Shown piece after piece: positions 45,915-54,459 of a stretch of 64,000 nucleotides of DNA. Position numbers and translations under genes: made by a program. Location: positions 62,001-126,000 of the forward strand of contig NZ_CANLNE010000001.1 of NCBI RefSeq assembly GCF_947492555.1. Direction: 5' to 3'. The DNA comes from an uncultured Roseobacter sp. (GTDB lineage Bacteria > Pseudomonadota > Alphaproteobacteria > Rhodobacterales > Rhodobacteraceae). How positions within the stretch are numbered: the first letter of the stretch is position 1; every line of letters begins with the position of its first letter. The notes under the pieces are model-generated. The model searched no databases and was not told the origin of the DNA. It saw only the letters and a program-made list of their open reading frames with translations.

Positions 45915-47105
45915 ATGAATTTCGCGGCGTACCCTGAGAGGATGGTAAAGGAGTTGCACAGCGACGTCTCTGACAAGGCCGCCGGGATCGACGTGACCGA
46001 CGGGTTTGAGCCCTTTGCGCAGCGCAATGACATTTTCACCCGGGCGTTCTGGGATCCCGCCGTGCGCAGCGCGCGGTCTGACGCGTTTTTCGCCTCCTAC
46101 CGGATGGAGGCGACCCCGCGCCGGGGCGATGGGTTTGGTCAGCGGGACTTTGCGCTGCGCAATGCGTCCTGGCTGATCTCGGATGTGATGACGGACCGCT
46201 TTGCCGATCAAGGGCGCCGCGAAGGGTTTCAGGCACCGATCAGCGCCGATACACCCGTCGCTCCTGTGGCCCTCAAGGTTACAGATTCGAACGATATGTC
46301 GCGCGAGATCAAAAAGGTAGCGCGCTTTTTTAAAGCAGACTTATGCGGAATTACCGGGGTTGATGCGCGCTGGCACTACAGCGCCCGCATCGACACGCGT
46401 GATCTGTCTGACGCACCGAACAACCTGCCCGAGGGGATTACGTCTGTGATCGTGCTGGGGCATGAGATGGATGCAGATCTGGTTGATACCTACCCCGCAG
46501 CGACCGCTGGTGCGGCCACCGGGCGCGCTTACAGTCAGGAGGCCGCAACCGTGATGCAGCTGGCCGCCTACATCCGTAATCTCGGGTATGAGGCCGTCCC
46601 GTCGATGAACGACACGGCGCTGGTGATTCCCTATGCGCTCCAGGCGGGGCTGGGGGAATATGCGCGTAACCAGATGGTGATCACCCCGGAATTCGGGCCG
46701 CGGCTTCGGTTTTCGAAGATTTTCACGTCGCTGCCTCTGGCGCATGACAGCCCCAAACCGCAGGGCGTCAGGGCATTTTGCGACATCTGCACCAAATGCG
46801 CCGAGGCCTGCCCGGTCAAGGCCCTGCCCTTTGGTCCGCCGGAAGTTGGGGGCACCAATATCTCCGCCCTCAAGGGCGTGCGCAAATGGACATCCGACGC
46901 AGAGAAATGCTTTGGGTTCTGGGCCAAGCTGGCGTCCGATTGTGCGATCTGCCTGCGGGTCTGTCCGTTCAACCGGGACTTTCGCAAATGGTATCACCGG
47001 CTGTGGCTGCGCCTTGCGCTCTCACCCCTCAGGCAGGTGGCGCTTTGGCTGGATAAGGGGCGTGGGGGGCGGAAAAAACCAGGCGCCTGGTGGTCCGCCC
47101 CCTGA
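45915..47105 (+). CDS. Reductive dehalogenase-family (RdhA-like) cobalamin/Fe-S protein
   Basis: 396 residues. The region RNLGYEAVPSMNDTALVIPYALQAGLGEYARNQMVITPEFGPRL is written here in pieces: ALQAGLGEYARNQ, ITPEFGPRL and IFTSLPLAHDSP are hallmarks of the RdhA domain (PF13486). Two [4Fe-4S] sets follow: C289-x2-C292-x2-C295-x3-C299 (CDICTKCAEACP) and Cys332, C343-x2-C346-x3-C350 (CAICLRVCP). There is no twin-arginine signal, so the protein is cytosolic, like the aerobic catabolic members, but it lacks their flavodoxin-reductase extension. QueG shares the Fe-S layout but not the GLGEYxR block. The start may instead be the ATG at 45942. Confidence 0.68.
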   Translation: MNFAAYPERMVKELHSDVSDKAAGIDVTDGFEPFAQRNDIFTRAFWDPAVRSARSDAFFASYRMEATPRRGDGFGQRDFALRNASWLISDVMTDRFADQGRREGFQAPISADTPVAPVALKVTDSNDMSREIKKVARFFKADLCGITGVDARWHYSARIDTRDLSDAPNNLPEGITSVIVLGHEMDADLVDTYPAATAGAATGRAYSQEAATVMQLAAYIRNLGYEAVPSMNDTALVIPYALQAGLGEYARNQMVITPEFGPRLRFSKIFTSLPLAHDSPKPQGVRAFCDICTKCAEACPVKALPFGPPEVGGTNISALKGVRKWTSDAEKCFGFWAKLASDCAICLRVCPFNRDFRKWYHRLWLRLALSPLRQVALWLDKGRGGRKKPGAWWSAP

Positions 47106-47117
47106 GCCGTCAGGGGG
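47098..47117. terminator. Hairpin shared by two convergent gene ends
   Basis: CCCCCTGA/TCAGGGGG, a perfect 8-bp stem with a four-base loop. The left arm holds the TGA stop of the RdhA-like gene and the right arm the stop of the small minus-strand gene, so one element closes both genes. Confidence 0.55.
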
Positions 47118-47319
47118 TCGACCGGCGCACGTTGCCGTGCCAGTCTTCACCTGCAATCGGTTGTGCCTCGAAGGCTGCGCGCGCATCGCTGTCCATCGCA
47201 ACCTCACGCAGCTCTGCCAGCATGATGCCAAGAAATACGCCTGTTGCCAGAAGCAAGAGTGTATGCGTGACACTCCGCAGTGAGCTGTGACGTTCTTCAA
47301 TCGCTGTTTCGTAAACCAT
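47110..47319 (-). CDS. Small single-TM membrane protein
   Basis: 69 residues behind a strong AGGAGG site. One membrane helix (about 19-37, THTLLLLATGVFLGIML) separates a short N-terminal part from a soluble tail of about 30 residues (RAAFEAQPIAGEDWHG). No family recognised. A perfect palindrome lies 92 bp upstream of the start, a possible control site. Confidence 0.6.
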   Translation of the reverse strand: MVYETAIEERHSSLRSVTHTLLLLATGVFLGIMLAELREVAMDSDARAAFEAQPIAGEDWHGNVRRSTP

Positions 47320-47410
47320 CTGAGCCTCCTTTCAGCCGAGCCCGCTATGGGGCCTCTGAGGATATAGGGGCGCATAGAAAATAATGAAAACGAATATATG
47401 ACATGATATA

Positions 47411-47427
47411 CATCACATAATGTGATG
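47411..47427. promoter_or_regulatory. Perfect palindrome, candidate operator
   Basis: CATCACAT-A-ATGTGATG: an 8-bp perfect inverted repeat about a single base, in AT-rich DNA, just past the TetR gene stop and upstream of the small membrane protein gene. The symmetry and size suit a dimeric HTH regulator. No T-run follows on the minus strand, so a terminator role is less likely. Confidence 0.45.
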
Positions 47428-47434
47428 GTTTACG

Positions 47435-48037
47435 CTATGGGCTCGACCCGTCCGATGCGGACACCGCCTTGCACACCATCTGCCAATACTGTGCGGTGAC
47501 ATCGTCAAGCGACAGCCTGCCATCCGCGCGGAACCACGTGTTAATACCGGTCAGCATGGCGATCACCGCACGCATCGCGATCTTGGTATCGGCCACGGCA
47601 AAATCACCGGTAATCACGCCCGCCCGCAATATAGCCTCCAACCGGTCTTCATAGGCCCGGCGCAGGGTTTCGATCTGCACGAAATTTGCAGGCGTCAGGT
47701 TGCGCAATTCCATATAGGCGATGAACACCGCGTCTGGCCGGTCATGGTGGAAGTGGATGTGAAACTGCACAAAGTGTTTCAACCGAGCCACCGGATCTGC
47801 ATCGGCGTCGTCCTGAAACGCGGCCAGCAGAGCGTCCAGGTGGCTCTTCATCAGATCAAAAAGCAAGCTTTGTTTGTCCGGGGTGTAGTTGTAAAGCGCG
47901 CCGACCTGCACCCCGACCTCGCGCGCGATTTCGCGCATTGAAACCGCCGCAAAGCCCTGACGTGCAAAGAGCTTTAGCGCTGCCGCACGCACGCGCGGGC
48001 CGGTAATGTCTGAATGTGAACCTGCGGTACGAGCCAT
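47435..48037 (-). CDS. TetR/AcrR family transcriptional regulator
   Basis: 200 residues from the ATG at 48037. The N-terminal HTH is typical: AALKLFARQGFAAVSMREIAREVGVQVGALYNYTPDKQSLL appears in pieces as LFARQGFAAVS, REIAREVGV and ALYNY. The C-terminal ligand-binding half resembles the TetR_C branch found near fatty-acid or CoA-thioester genes (VFIAYMELRNLTPANF). Effector unknown. It is divergent from a lipoprotein gene, 97 bp away, which it may control. Confidence 0.88.
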   Translation of the reverse strand: MARTAGSHSDITGPRVRAAALKLFARQGFAAVSMREIAREVGVQVGALYNYTPDKQSLLFDLMKSHLDALLAAFQDDADADPVARLKHFVQFHIHFHHDRPDAVFIAYMELRNLTPANFVQIETLRRAYEDRLEAILRAGVITGDFAVADTKIAMRAVIAMLTGINTWFRADGRLSLDDVTAQYWQMVCKAVSASDGSSP

Positions 48038-48134
48038 GATGGCCAAGGATATCTGAACAAATGTTCAAAACAAACCCTCCTTGCGCGCGTCGGGCGCTTG
48101 AGGCACAACAATTACGACCAATCGGAGCTCCTTT

Positions 48135-48419
48135 ATGCGCCTTGCCGCCTTCCTGATCCTCATCCTCGGTGTTGTCGGTTGCGTGCAGTTTCCTGAGATC
48201 GAAGACGCAACGGGACAGGCCGCGCGGGAGGCGGATTTTCCGGACCTGATTCCCTTTGATCCCTTGCTGACCTCGACCGAGACCCGGCAGAGCAAGACCG
48301 AGGAGACACAAGCGCAGCTTGAAGCACGGGTCAGCGGCCTGCAGGCGCGCGCCGCAGGGCTGCGCGGATCGGTGCTCAGCGGAGAAGAACGGAACCGGCT
48401 GGAGGATGAGGTGCAATAG
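48135..48419 (+). CDS. Small lipoprotein with coiled-coil region
   Basis: 94 residues. RLAAFLILILGVVGC is a lipoprotein signal with the acylated Cys16 in a VVGC lipobox. The mature part, rich in Glu, Ala and Gln (KTEETQAQLEARVSGLQARA), should form a short helix or coiled coil. GGAG lies upstream of the ATG. It precedes hom by 85 bp and is divergent from the TetR gene. Function unknown. Confidence 0.7.
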   Translation: MRLAAFLILILGVVGCVQFPEIEDATGQAAREADFPDLIPFDPLLTSTETRQSKTEETQAQLEARVSGLQARAAGLRGSVLSGEERNRLEDEVQ

Positions 48420-48504
48420 CACCAAGCGCGTTGCACGTCGCTGCCGAACCCGCTACATGGCGAAAAACAACCGCTTCGCCCTGAAAATCAAAGGAATTGC
48501 CGTT

Positions 48505-49791
48505 ATGTCTGCGCCGCTGCGTCTTGGAATTGCTGGTCTGGGCACGGTTGGAATCGGCGTTCTGCGCATCATTCGGCAACACGCCGCCCTGCTGGCCGCG
48601 CGCAGCGGGCGAGAGATCGTCATTTCCGCCGTCTCTGCCCGCGACCGGGCCAAGGATCGCGGTGTGCCGCTGGACCACTACGCCTGGGAAAATGACCCAG
48701 TCGATCTGGCGACACGCGATGACGTGGATGTCTTTGTCGAACTGATTGGCGGCGATGAGGGCCCGGCCAGGCAGGCCGTCGAGGCGGCGCTGACGGCGGG
48801 CAAGGACGTGGTGACCGCCAACAAAGCATTGCTGGCGATCCACGGTCAGGCGCTGGCGGAACAGGCCGAAGGCGCCGGGCGTGCCCTGCGCTACGAGGCA
48901 GCGGTTGCGGGGGGCATCCCGGTCATCAAATCGCTGACCGAAGGGCTTGCGGGCAATGAAATCACCCGGGTCATGGGGGTGATGAACGGGTCGTGCAACT
49001 ACATCCTGACCCGCATGGAAAGCGCGGGCCTCAGCTATGAAGAGGTCTTTGCCGAGGCTGACGGGCTGGGCTATCTGGAGGCCGATCCGCAGCTTGACGT
49101 GGGCGGTATCGATGCGGCGCATAAGCTCGCCATCCTGGCCTCGCTCGCCTTTGGCACCAAGGTGCATTTCGACGGCATCACGCTGGAAGGGATCGACCGG
49201 GTGAGCATCGATGACATCCACGCCGCTGCCGACATGGGGTACAAGATCAAACTGCTGGGCGTGGCACAGAAAACCGGACGCGGGTTGGAGCAGCGCATGC
49301 AGCCCTGCCTCGTGCCCGACACCTCGCCGCTGGGACAGCTTGAGGGTGGTACCAACATGGTGGTTCTGGATGGCGACGCGGTGGGTCAGATCGTCCTGCG
49401 CGGTCCGGGTGCGGGCGAAGGCCCCACTGCCAGTGCTGTCATGGCCGACGTCTGTGACATCGCAAAGGGGATGCGCGGACCGGTGTTTGGCCTTCCCGCC
49501 GACAGCCTGACGACGGCAAACCCGGCCCGTGCGGAACTGCCCGCACCCTATTACCTGCGCATGTCACTTGAGGATAAACCCGGCGCGCTGGCCAAGATCG
49601 CCACGGTACTGGGCGACGCGGGCGTCTCCATTGATCGGATGCGCCAGTATGGCCATGAAGACACCTCGGCGCCGGTGCTGATCGTGACCCACAAGACCAC
49701 GCCCGATGCCCTGAACGCGGCGCTGGCGGCCATGGAAACCACCAATGTGCTCTCCGGCGCACCTGTCGCTCTGCGCATTGAAGCGGTCTGA
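48505..49791 (+). CDS. hom: Homoserine dehydrogenase
   Basis: 428 residues: NAD(P)-binding domain with GIAGLGTVG, catalytic core with YEAAVAGGIPVIKSL and MNGSCNYIL, ADPQLDVGGIDAAHKL with the catalytic Lys, and a C-terminal ACT domain (YYLRMSLEDKPGALAKIA) for threonine feedback. Converts aspartate semialdehyde to homoserine on the way to threonine and methionine. The ATG at 48505 follows AAAGGA. Confidence 0.97.
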   Translation: MSAPLRLGIAGLGTVGIGVLRIIRQHAALLAARSGREIVISAVSARDRAKDRGVPLDHYAWENDPVDLATRDDVDVFVELIGGDEGPARQAVEAALTAGKDVVTANKALLAIHGQALAEQAEGAGRALRYEAAVAGGIPVIKSLTEGLAGNEITRVMGVMNGSCNYILTRMESAGLSYEEVFAEADGLGYLEADPQLDVGGIDAAHKLAILASLAFGTKVHFDGITLEGIDRVSIDDIHAAADMGYKIKLLGVAQKTGRGLEQRMQPCLVPDTSPLGQLEGGTNMVVLDGDAVGQIVLRGPGAGEGPTASAVMADVCDIAKGMRGPVFGLPADSLTTANPARAELPAPYYLRMSLEDKPGALAKIATVLGDAGVSIDRMRQYGHEDTSAPVLIVTHKTTPDALNAALAAMETTNVLSGAPVALRIEAV

Positions 49792-49860
49792 CCGGCGGTT
49801 GTACGCCTCACGCTCAAACGATACACCTACCCATAATTAATGCCCAAAAAGGACAGTTTC

Positions 49861-50826
49861 ATGCCAGCCAACGCTCAATTTCAGGACCGTATGCTTTCAC
49901 TCGGCCTTGCCCGCGTCTCCGAGGCGGCGGCGCTGGCCTCTGCCCGGCTGGTGGGCAACGGCGATGAAAAAGCGGCCGACCAGGCGGCGGTCAACGCCAT
50001 GCGTGAACAGCTCAACATGCTGGATATCGCGGGCGTCGTGGTGATCGGCGAAGGCGAACGGGACGAGGCCCCAATGCTCTACATTGGCGAAGAGGTCGGC
50101 ACCGGCAATGGCCCCGGCGTCGACATCGCGCTTGACCCGCTGGAAGGCACCACGCTGACCGCCAAGGACATGCCCAACGCGCTGACCGTCATCGCCATGG
50201 GGCCACGCGGTTCCATGCTGCACGCGCCGGACGTCTATATGGACAAGCTCGCCATCGGGCCAGGCTATGCAAAGGATGTGGTGACACTGGACATGAGCCC
50301 CGCCGAACGGGTCGCGGCCCTCGCCAAGGCCAAAGGCTGTAGCGCCTCTGACATCACGCTGTGCATTCTGGAACGTCCCCGGCACGAGGAGATGATTGCC
50401 GAGGTACGCAAGACCGGTGCCTCCATCCGTCTGATCACCGATGGTGACGTCGCTGGAGTCATGCATTGCGCCGAGCCGGGCACCGGCATCGACATGTATA
50501 TGGGCGCGGGCGGCGCACCCGAAGGTGTGCTCGCCGCTGCGGCGTTGAAATGCATGGGCGGGCAGATGTACGGCCGCCTGCTCTTTCGCAACGACGACGA
50601 AAAGGGCCGCGCCAGCAAGGCCGGGATCACCGATTTCGACCGCATCTACAGCCGCGACGACATGGTGACCGAAGACGTGATCTTTGCCGCCACCGGCGTG
50701 ACCGACGGCAACATCCTGCCCGCCGTCAAGCGCGAGCCGGGCTGGATGACGACCGAAACGCTGATCATGCGGTCCAAGACCGGGTCCGTCCGCCGGATCA
50801 ACTATCGCACGCCGGTTGAGGCCTGA
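49861..50826 (+). CDS. glpX: Fructose-1,6-bisphosphatase class II (GlpX)
   Basis: 321 residues. GEGERDEAPMLYIGE, DPLEGTT and ITDGDVAGVM are the GlpX metal- and phosphate-binding motifs. The enzyme works in gluconeogenesis. The ATG at 49861, after AGGAC, gives the common start MPANAQFQDRMLSLGL. It follows hom by 69 bp and precedes recJ by 48 bp on the same strand, so the three may form one unit. Confidence 0.97.
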   Translation: MPANAQFQDRMLSLGLARVSEAAALASARLVGNGDEKAADQAAVNAMREQLNMLDIAGVVVIGEGERDEAPMLYIGEEVGTGNGPGVDIALDPLEGTTLTAKDMPNALTVIAMGPRGSMLHAPDVYMDKLAIGPGYAKDVVTLDMSPAERVAALAKAKGCSASDITLCILERPRHEEMIAEVRKTGASIRLITDGDVAGVMHCAEPGTGIDMYMGAGGAPEGVLAAAALKCMGGQMYGRLLFRNDDEKGRASKAGITDFDRIYSRDDMVTEDVIFAATGVTDGNILPAVKREPGWMTTETLIMRSKTGSVRRINYRTPVEA

Positions 50827-50874
50827 GACCTCCGCAGTGGCGCTGGTGCCTGCGCTCTTGAGGGAGAAAACGCA

Positions 50875-52620
50875 GTGAGCTTTCTCGGCGTAGAGCAGAG
50901 CCTGACCGGGCGGCGCTGGATCGGTCCACCCGTTGACATCTCTCGTGCTGCCGAAGCCATCGCCCAGCAAAGTGACCTGCCTGATGCTGTGGCACAGGTG
51001 CTGGCGCGGCGGGCCGTGCCCCCTGCCGAGGCCAAGGGCTTTCTCGCCCCATCGTTGCGCGATCTGTTGCCGGACCCCCATGCTTTGAAGGACATGGAAA
51101 AAGCGGCGTCGCGGTTCCTGCAGGCTGTTCAGCGCAAGGAGAAAATCGCGATTTTTGCCGATTATGACGTGGATGGGGGCGCCTCCGCTGCCCTGCTGCT
51201 GGTCTGGTTGCGGCAGATGGGGCAGCAGGCCACGCTCTACATTCCCGACCGGATTGACGAAGGCTATGGCCCCAACGAAGAGGCGATGGCCGATCTCGCC
51301 CGAATGCATGATCTGATCGTCTGTGTCGATTGCGGCACCCTCTCCCATGGCCCCATCGCCGCGGCTGTCGGCGCCGATGTCATGGTGCTGGATCACCACC
51401 TGGGCGCGGAATCCCTGCCCGATGCCTGCGCCGTGGTGAACCCCAACCGGCAGGATGAGACCGGCGATCTGGCACACCTCTGTGCGGCAGGCGTTGTGTT
51501 CCTGCTGCTGGTCGAGCTGGGTCGTCAGCTGCGCAGCGCCGGACAGTCCGGGCCGGACCTGATGGAGATGCTGGACCTCGTAGCCCTCGCCACGGTCGCC
51601 GATGTCGCACCGCTTGTCGGGGTGAACCGCGCCTTTGTCCGGCAGGGGCTGCGCGTCATGGCCCGGCGGGAGCGGCCCGGTCTGGCGGCATTGGCGGATG
51701 TCGCGCGGATGGATACCGCCCCCACGGCCTACCACCTTGGTTTCCTTCTCGGCCCCCGGGTCAATGCCGGTGGGCGCATCGGGGCCGCCGATCTGGGCGC
51801 GCGGCTTCTGGCCACCGACGACCCGCATGAGGCCGCGGCCTTGGCAGAGCGCCTGGACGTGTTGAACACCGAACGGCGCGAGATAGAGGCCAGCGTGCGC
51901 GCCGCTGCGCTGGCGCAGGCGGAAACCAGAGGGCTCGACAAAGCATTGGTCTGGGCCGCGGGCCCCGGCTGGCACCCGGGCGTGGTGGGGATCGTGGCCT
52001 CGCGGCTCAAGGAAGCCTCCGGCAGGCCCAGCATTGTGATCGGGCTGGAGGACGGTATTGGCAAAGGCTCCGGGCGCTCGATATCCGGCATTGACCTTGG
52101 CCAGCCGATCCAGCGTCTGACCACCGAAGGGTATCTGCTGAAAGGCGGCGGTCACAAGATGGCGGCCGGCCTGACGGTCGCCGAGGGCAAGCTGGAAGAG
52201 GCCATGGCACGCCTGTCAGAGCTTTTGGAAAAGCAGGGCGCGCATCTGGCGGGAGCTGCCGATCTGAAGCTTGACGGGATGCTCATGCCGGCCGCCGCCA
52301 CGGTCGAACTGGCGGAGCTAATTGAACAGGCGGGCCCGTTCGGAGCCAGCGCCCCTGCCCCGCGCTACGTCTTTGCCGATATGGCGATCCGCTTTGCGAA
52401 ACGCGTCGGCGAGAACCACCTCAAGATCAGCTTTGCAGCGCCGGGCAGCACACCGCTGGATGCCATTTGTTTCGGGGCCTTTGACGGCCCTCTGGGTCCG
52501 GCTCTGGAAAACCACGGCGGCGCGCATTTTCACCTCGCCGGACGCCTGGACATCAACACATGGCGGGGGCGGCAAAGCGTTCAGTTGCGGCTCGAAGACG
52601 CGGCACCAGTTGAACACTGA
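50875..52620 (+). CDS. recJ: RecJ, single-strand-specific 5'-3' exonuclease
   Basis: 581 residues from a GTG start, nine bases after GGGAG. DHH-family motifs: FADYDVDGGASAALLL (motif I), DCGTLSHGP (motif II), LDHHLGAE (motif III), and the DHHA1 domain with GGHKMAAGLTV. RecJ trims single-stranded DNA in recombination and mismatch repair. The next feature is tRNA-Glu, 84 bp later. Confidence 0.97.
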   Translation: MSFLGVEQSLTGRRWIGPPVDISRAAEAIAQQSDLPDAVAQVLARRAVPPAEAKGFLAPSLRDLLPDPHALKDMEKAASRFLQAVQRKEKIAIFADYDVDGGASAALLLVWLRQMGQQATLYIPDRIDEGYGPNEEAMADLARMHDLIVCVDCGTLSHGPIAAAVGADVMVLDHHLGAESLPDACAVVNPNRQDETGDLAHLCAAGVVFLLLVELGRQLRSAGQSGPDLMEMLDLVALATVADVAPLVGVNRAFVRQGLRVMARRERPGLAALADVARMDTAPTAYHLGFLLGPRVNAGGRIGAADLGARLLATDDPHEAAALAERLDVLNTERREIEASVRAAALAQAETRGLDKALVWAAGPGWHPGVVGIVASRLKEASGRPSIVIGLEDGIGKGSGRSISGIDLGQPIQRLTTEGYLLKGGGHKMAAGLTVAEGKLEEAMARLSELLEKQGAHLAGAADLKLDGMLMPAAATVELAELIEQAGPFGASAPAPRYVFADMAIRFAKRVGENHLKISFAAPGSTPLDAICFGAFDGPLGPALENHGGAHFHLAGRLDINTWRGRQSVQLRLEDAAPVEH

Positions 52621-52704
52621 CTGCGGCAAAGTTTCTTTGTCAGACGCGAAATTTCCGCTTGCGCGCCGGGCGCGGATTGCCTAATCAACCGCTCACGACC
52701 AAGT

Positions 52705-52779
52705 GGCCCGTTCGTCTATCGGTTAGGACGCCAGGTTTTCAACCTGGAAAGAGGGGTTCGATTCCCCTACGGGCTGCCA
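52705..52779 (+). tRNA. tRNA-Glu (anticodon UUC)
   Basis: A 75-base cloverleaf: acceptor GGCCCGT/ACGGGCT, D-arm with CGGTTAGG, anticodon stem CCAGG/CCTGG around TTTTCAA (anticodon TTC), T-arm GGGGTTCGATTCCCC and an encoded CCA. Accessory DNA begins right after its 3' end, which is where many integrative elements insert. Confidence 0.96.
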
Positions 52780-53036
52780 CAATACCCACCTAATCTTTTG
52801 ATTATAATATATTTTTTTCACTCTTAGGTGAAGCCGCCCCCATACCTGCCCCCAACCTAAAGCAGACTACGCTTGGTGACTGCAATGACGCCCGCCTCAA
52901 CGGTAGCTTTTATCACCAGCCAAAATTAGACGGAATCGGCGCAATGCCCGAGTTTCTTTTCAGGTCGGGCAAAATACCCGTAGAATGTTCTACTTTTGGC
53001 ATGGAGAACCAATGACCAAATTCTTCTGCGGAGTCA

Positions 53037-54383
53037 TTAATTTCGGAGAGCGCGAACGACACTGTCTGCGGTAATTGCCGGTCCTTGGGTCAGTTTGTTC
53101 ATCGGTTGGATGATCGACGCAATGGTTGCGCTCCGGGTTTCAACCGACAGATCTCCAGCATTCACTACAAAATCGACTTGCTTCGTATTCTGGCGCGCCC
53201 GGTAGTCCATGCTGTAGTAAACGCTGATGTCGGTGGAGTTTAGATTTCTTCCGTTTAATCCACTAAAAAGCACTTGGACGCGGACATCACCGGTAAAGTT
53301 GAAGTAGTCTGCGATATGTTTCACGGTCGCGAGGAAACTGTTTGCATAGGCAATTTGCTGCTTGATCCAAATATGCTGGCCTCTACTCCATGTGAGTGTT
53401 GACCTGTCCTCTACTGCACGCTTAATCCACGCAGTGTCTTCCCAGTAAGAGATGATTTCTGTTCCGCTCAAGCACTCACTAAGCCGCCAAATTGCGCGAT
53501 GATCGAAGTCCGCGGTATTAACATGAACTTCAAGGCCGTCATGATTCGCAACTTCCATGACAAAAGGACGGTAGGGTGAGTTGTAGTCATTTTCAAAAAA
53601 GACATGCCCGCCCCGCGCGTCTCGCCGACGATGGCGTAAGCACTCTGTTAGCTGATCCGTCGTAACCGGTTCAGCATCAATTAGTTGGAAACCATAGGCG
53701 ACAAAGCAATCTGTGAGATCAACCTCATAAGGATGCTCCTGAGCCTCTTTCTTCCACAGCTCGACCATGTGCTCAAAGTCCGCGTCAAATAGGTTTGGCC
53801 CTTCGGCTTCAAGTACTGGTCGAGGTTCCTCGATCATCGTCGATAAGGCACCAAGCAATGACGTCTTATCACTTAACACACAGCGTCTTATCACGTCTTG
53901 CCATTCGTCCGGCGTTTCAATGGGCGCAGAAACAGGGCCTGCCTTGCGAATGTAGTGAACACCCTTGGCGACGCCTTGTGTACGCCCGCGTTCGTCATTC
54001 GGGCCATTTTTCTTTCCACAAACCGGTGACGTTCCACACGAAGGAACCCAGATGACTGGAACTGAAAACTCTACTCCATTTGGTTGTTGCATACTGACGG
54101 TGCAGTGCGGTGATGGTTGCAAGTATGCAGCCGCAATTTGGTTAATCTGATCTTGGTCGACGCCTACAATTTCATCTGGAAGTGTTTCAGGGTAGCTTCC
54201 ATCGTCTTCGCGCCCCAATACGATCCAACCACCTCCATGATTTGCCAGTGCGCAAATTTCCTTAGCGAGCTTTGCTTTGCCAACATTATCATTCAATGGG
54301 AGGGAACGCTTGAACTCGACGTCCAAGTCTTCGTTTGGCAAATTGAGGGCTTGGCTGAAATCTAACGGCAGTTCGTTTGGCAT
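53037..54383 (-). CDS. AlbA_2/Schlafen-like putative nucleic-acid-binding protein
   Basis: 448 residues. Residues 20-63 show the AlbA_2 (Schlafen-core) pattern: LDVEFKRSLPLND, then AKEICALANHGGGWIVLGRED. This domain binds nucleic acid or ATP and is frequent in defence islands. The remainder, about 170-448, has no family that I recognise. It contains a middle helical part (FDADFEHMVELWKKE), GGHVFFENDYNSPYRPF and a strand-rich end with DVRVQVLFSGLNGRN. It is the last gene of the minus-strand series, 76 bp after the PD-(D/E)XK-like gene. The ribosome site is weak. AT-rich codon use suggests acquisition. Confidence 0.72.
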   Translation of the reverse strand: MPNELPLDFSQALNLPNEDLDVEFKRSLPLNDNVGKAKLAKEICALANHGGGWIVLGREDDGSYPETLPDEIVGVDQDQINQIAAAYLQPSPHCTVSMQQPNGVEFSVPVIWVPSCGTSPVCGKKNGPNDERGRTQGVAKGVHYIRKAGPVSAPIETPDEWQDVIRRCVLSDKTSLLGALSTMIEEPRPVLEAEGPNLFDADFEHMVELWKKEAQEHPYEVDLTDCFVAYGFQLIDAEPVTTDQLTECLRHRRRDARGGHVFFENDYNSPYRPFVMEVANHDGLEVHVNTADFDHRAIWRLSECLSGTEIISYWEDTAWIKRAVEDRSTLTWSRGQHIWIKQQIAYANSFLATVKHIADYFNFTGDVRVQVLFSGLNGRNLNSTDISVYYSMDYRARQNTKQVDFVVNAGDLSVETRSATIASIIQPMNKLTQGPAITADSVVRALRN

Positions 54384-54459
54384 TTTGTATTAGGCTCGTT
54401 TGTTGCTCATAGCATTAAAAAGAAAGCGCGGCAGCTGGGCAAAAGCATTTCCCGGCAGA

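Noticed and set aside
49897-52155. A 752-codon open frame on the minus strand opposite glpX and recJ
   Set aside because: It lies fully antisense to two well-identified genes, shows no family motifs and is explained by GC-rich codon bias.
53011-53073. Short plus-strand frame starting MTKFFCGVINF after a GGAG-like site
   Set aside because: Only about 20 codons and it runs into the end of the convergent AlbA_2-like gene; too short to support.
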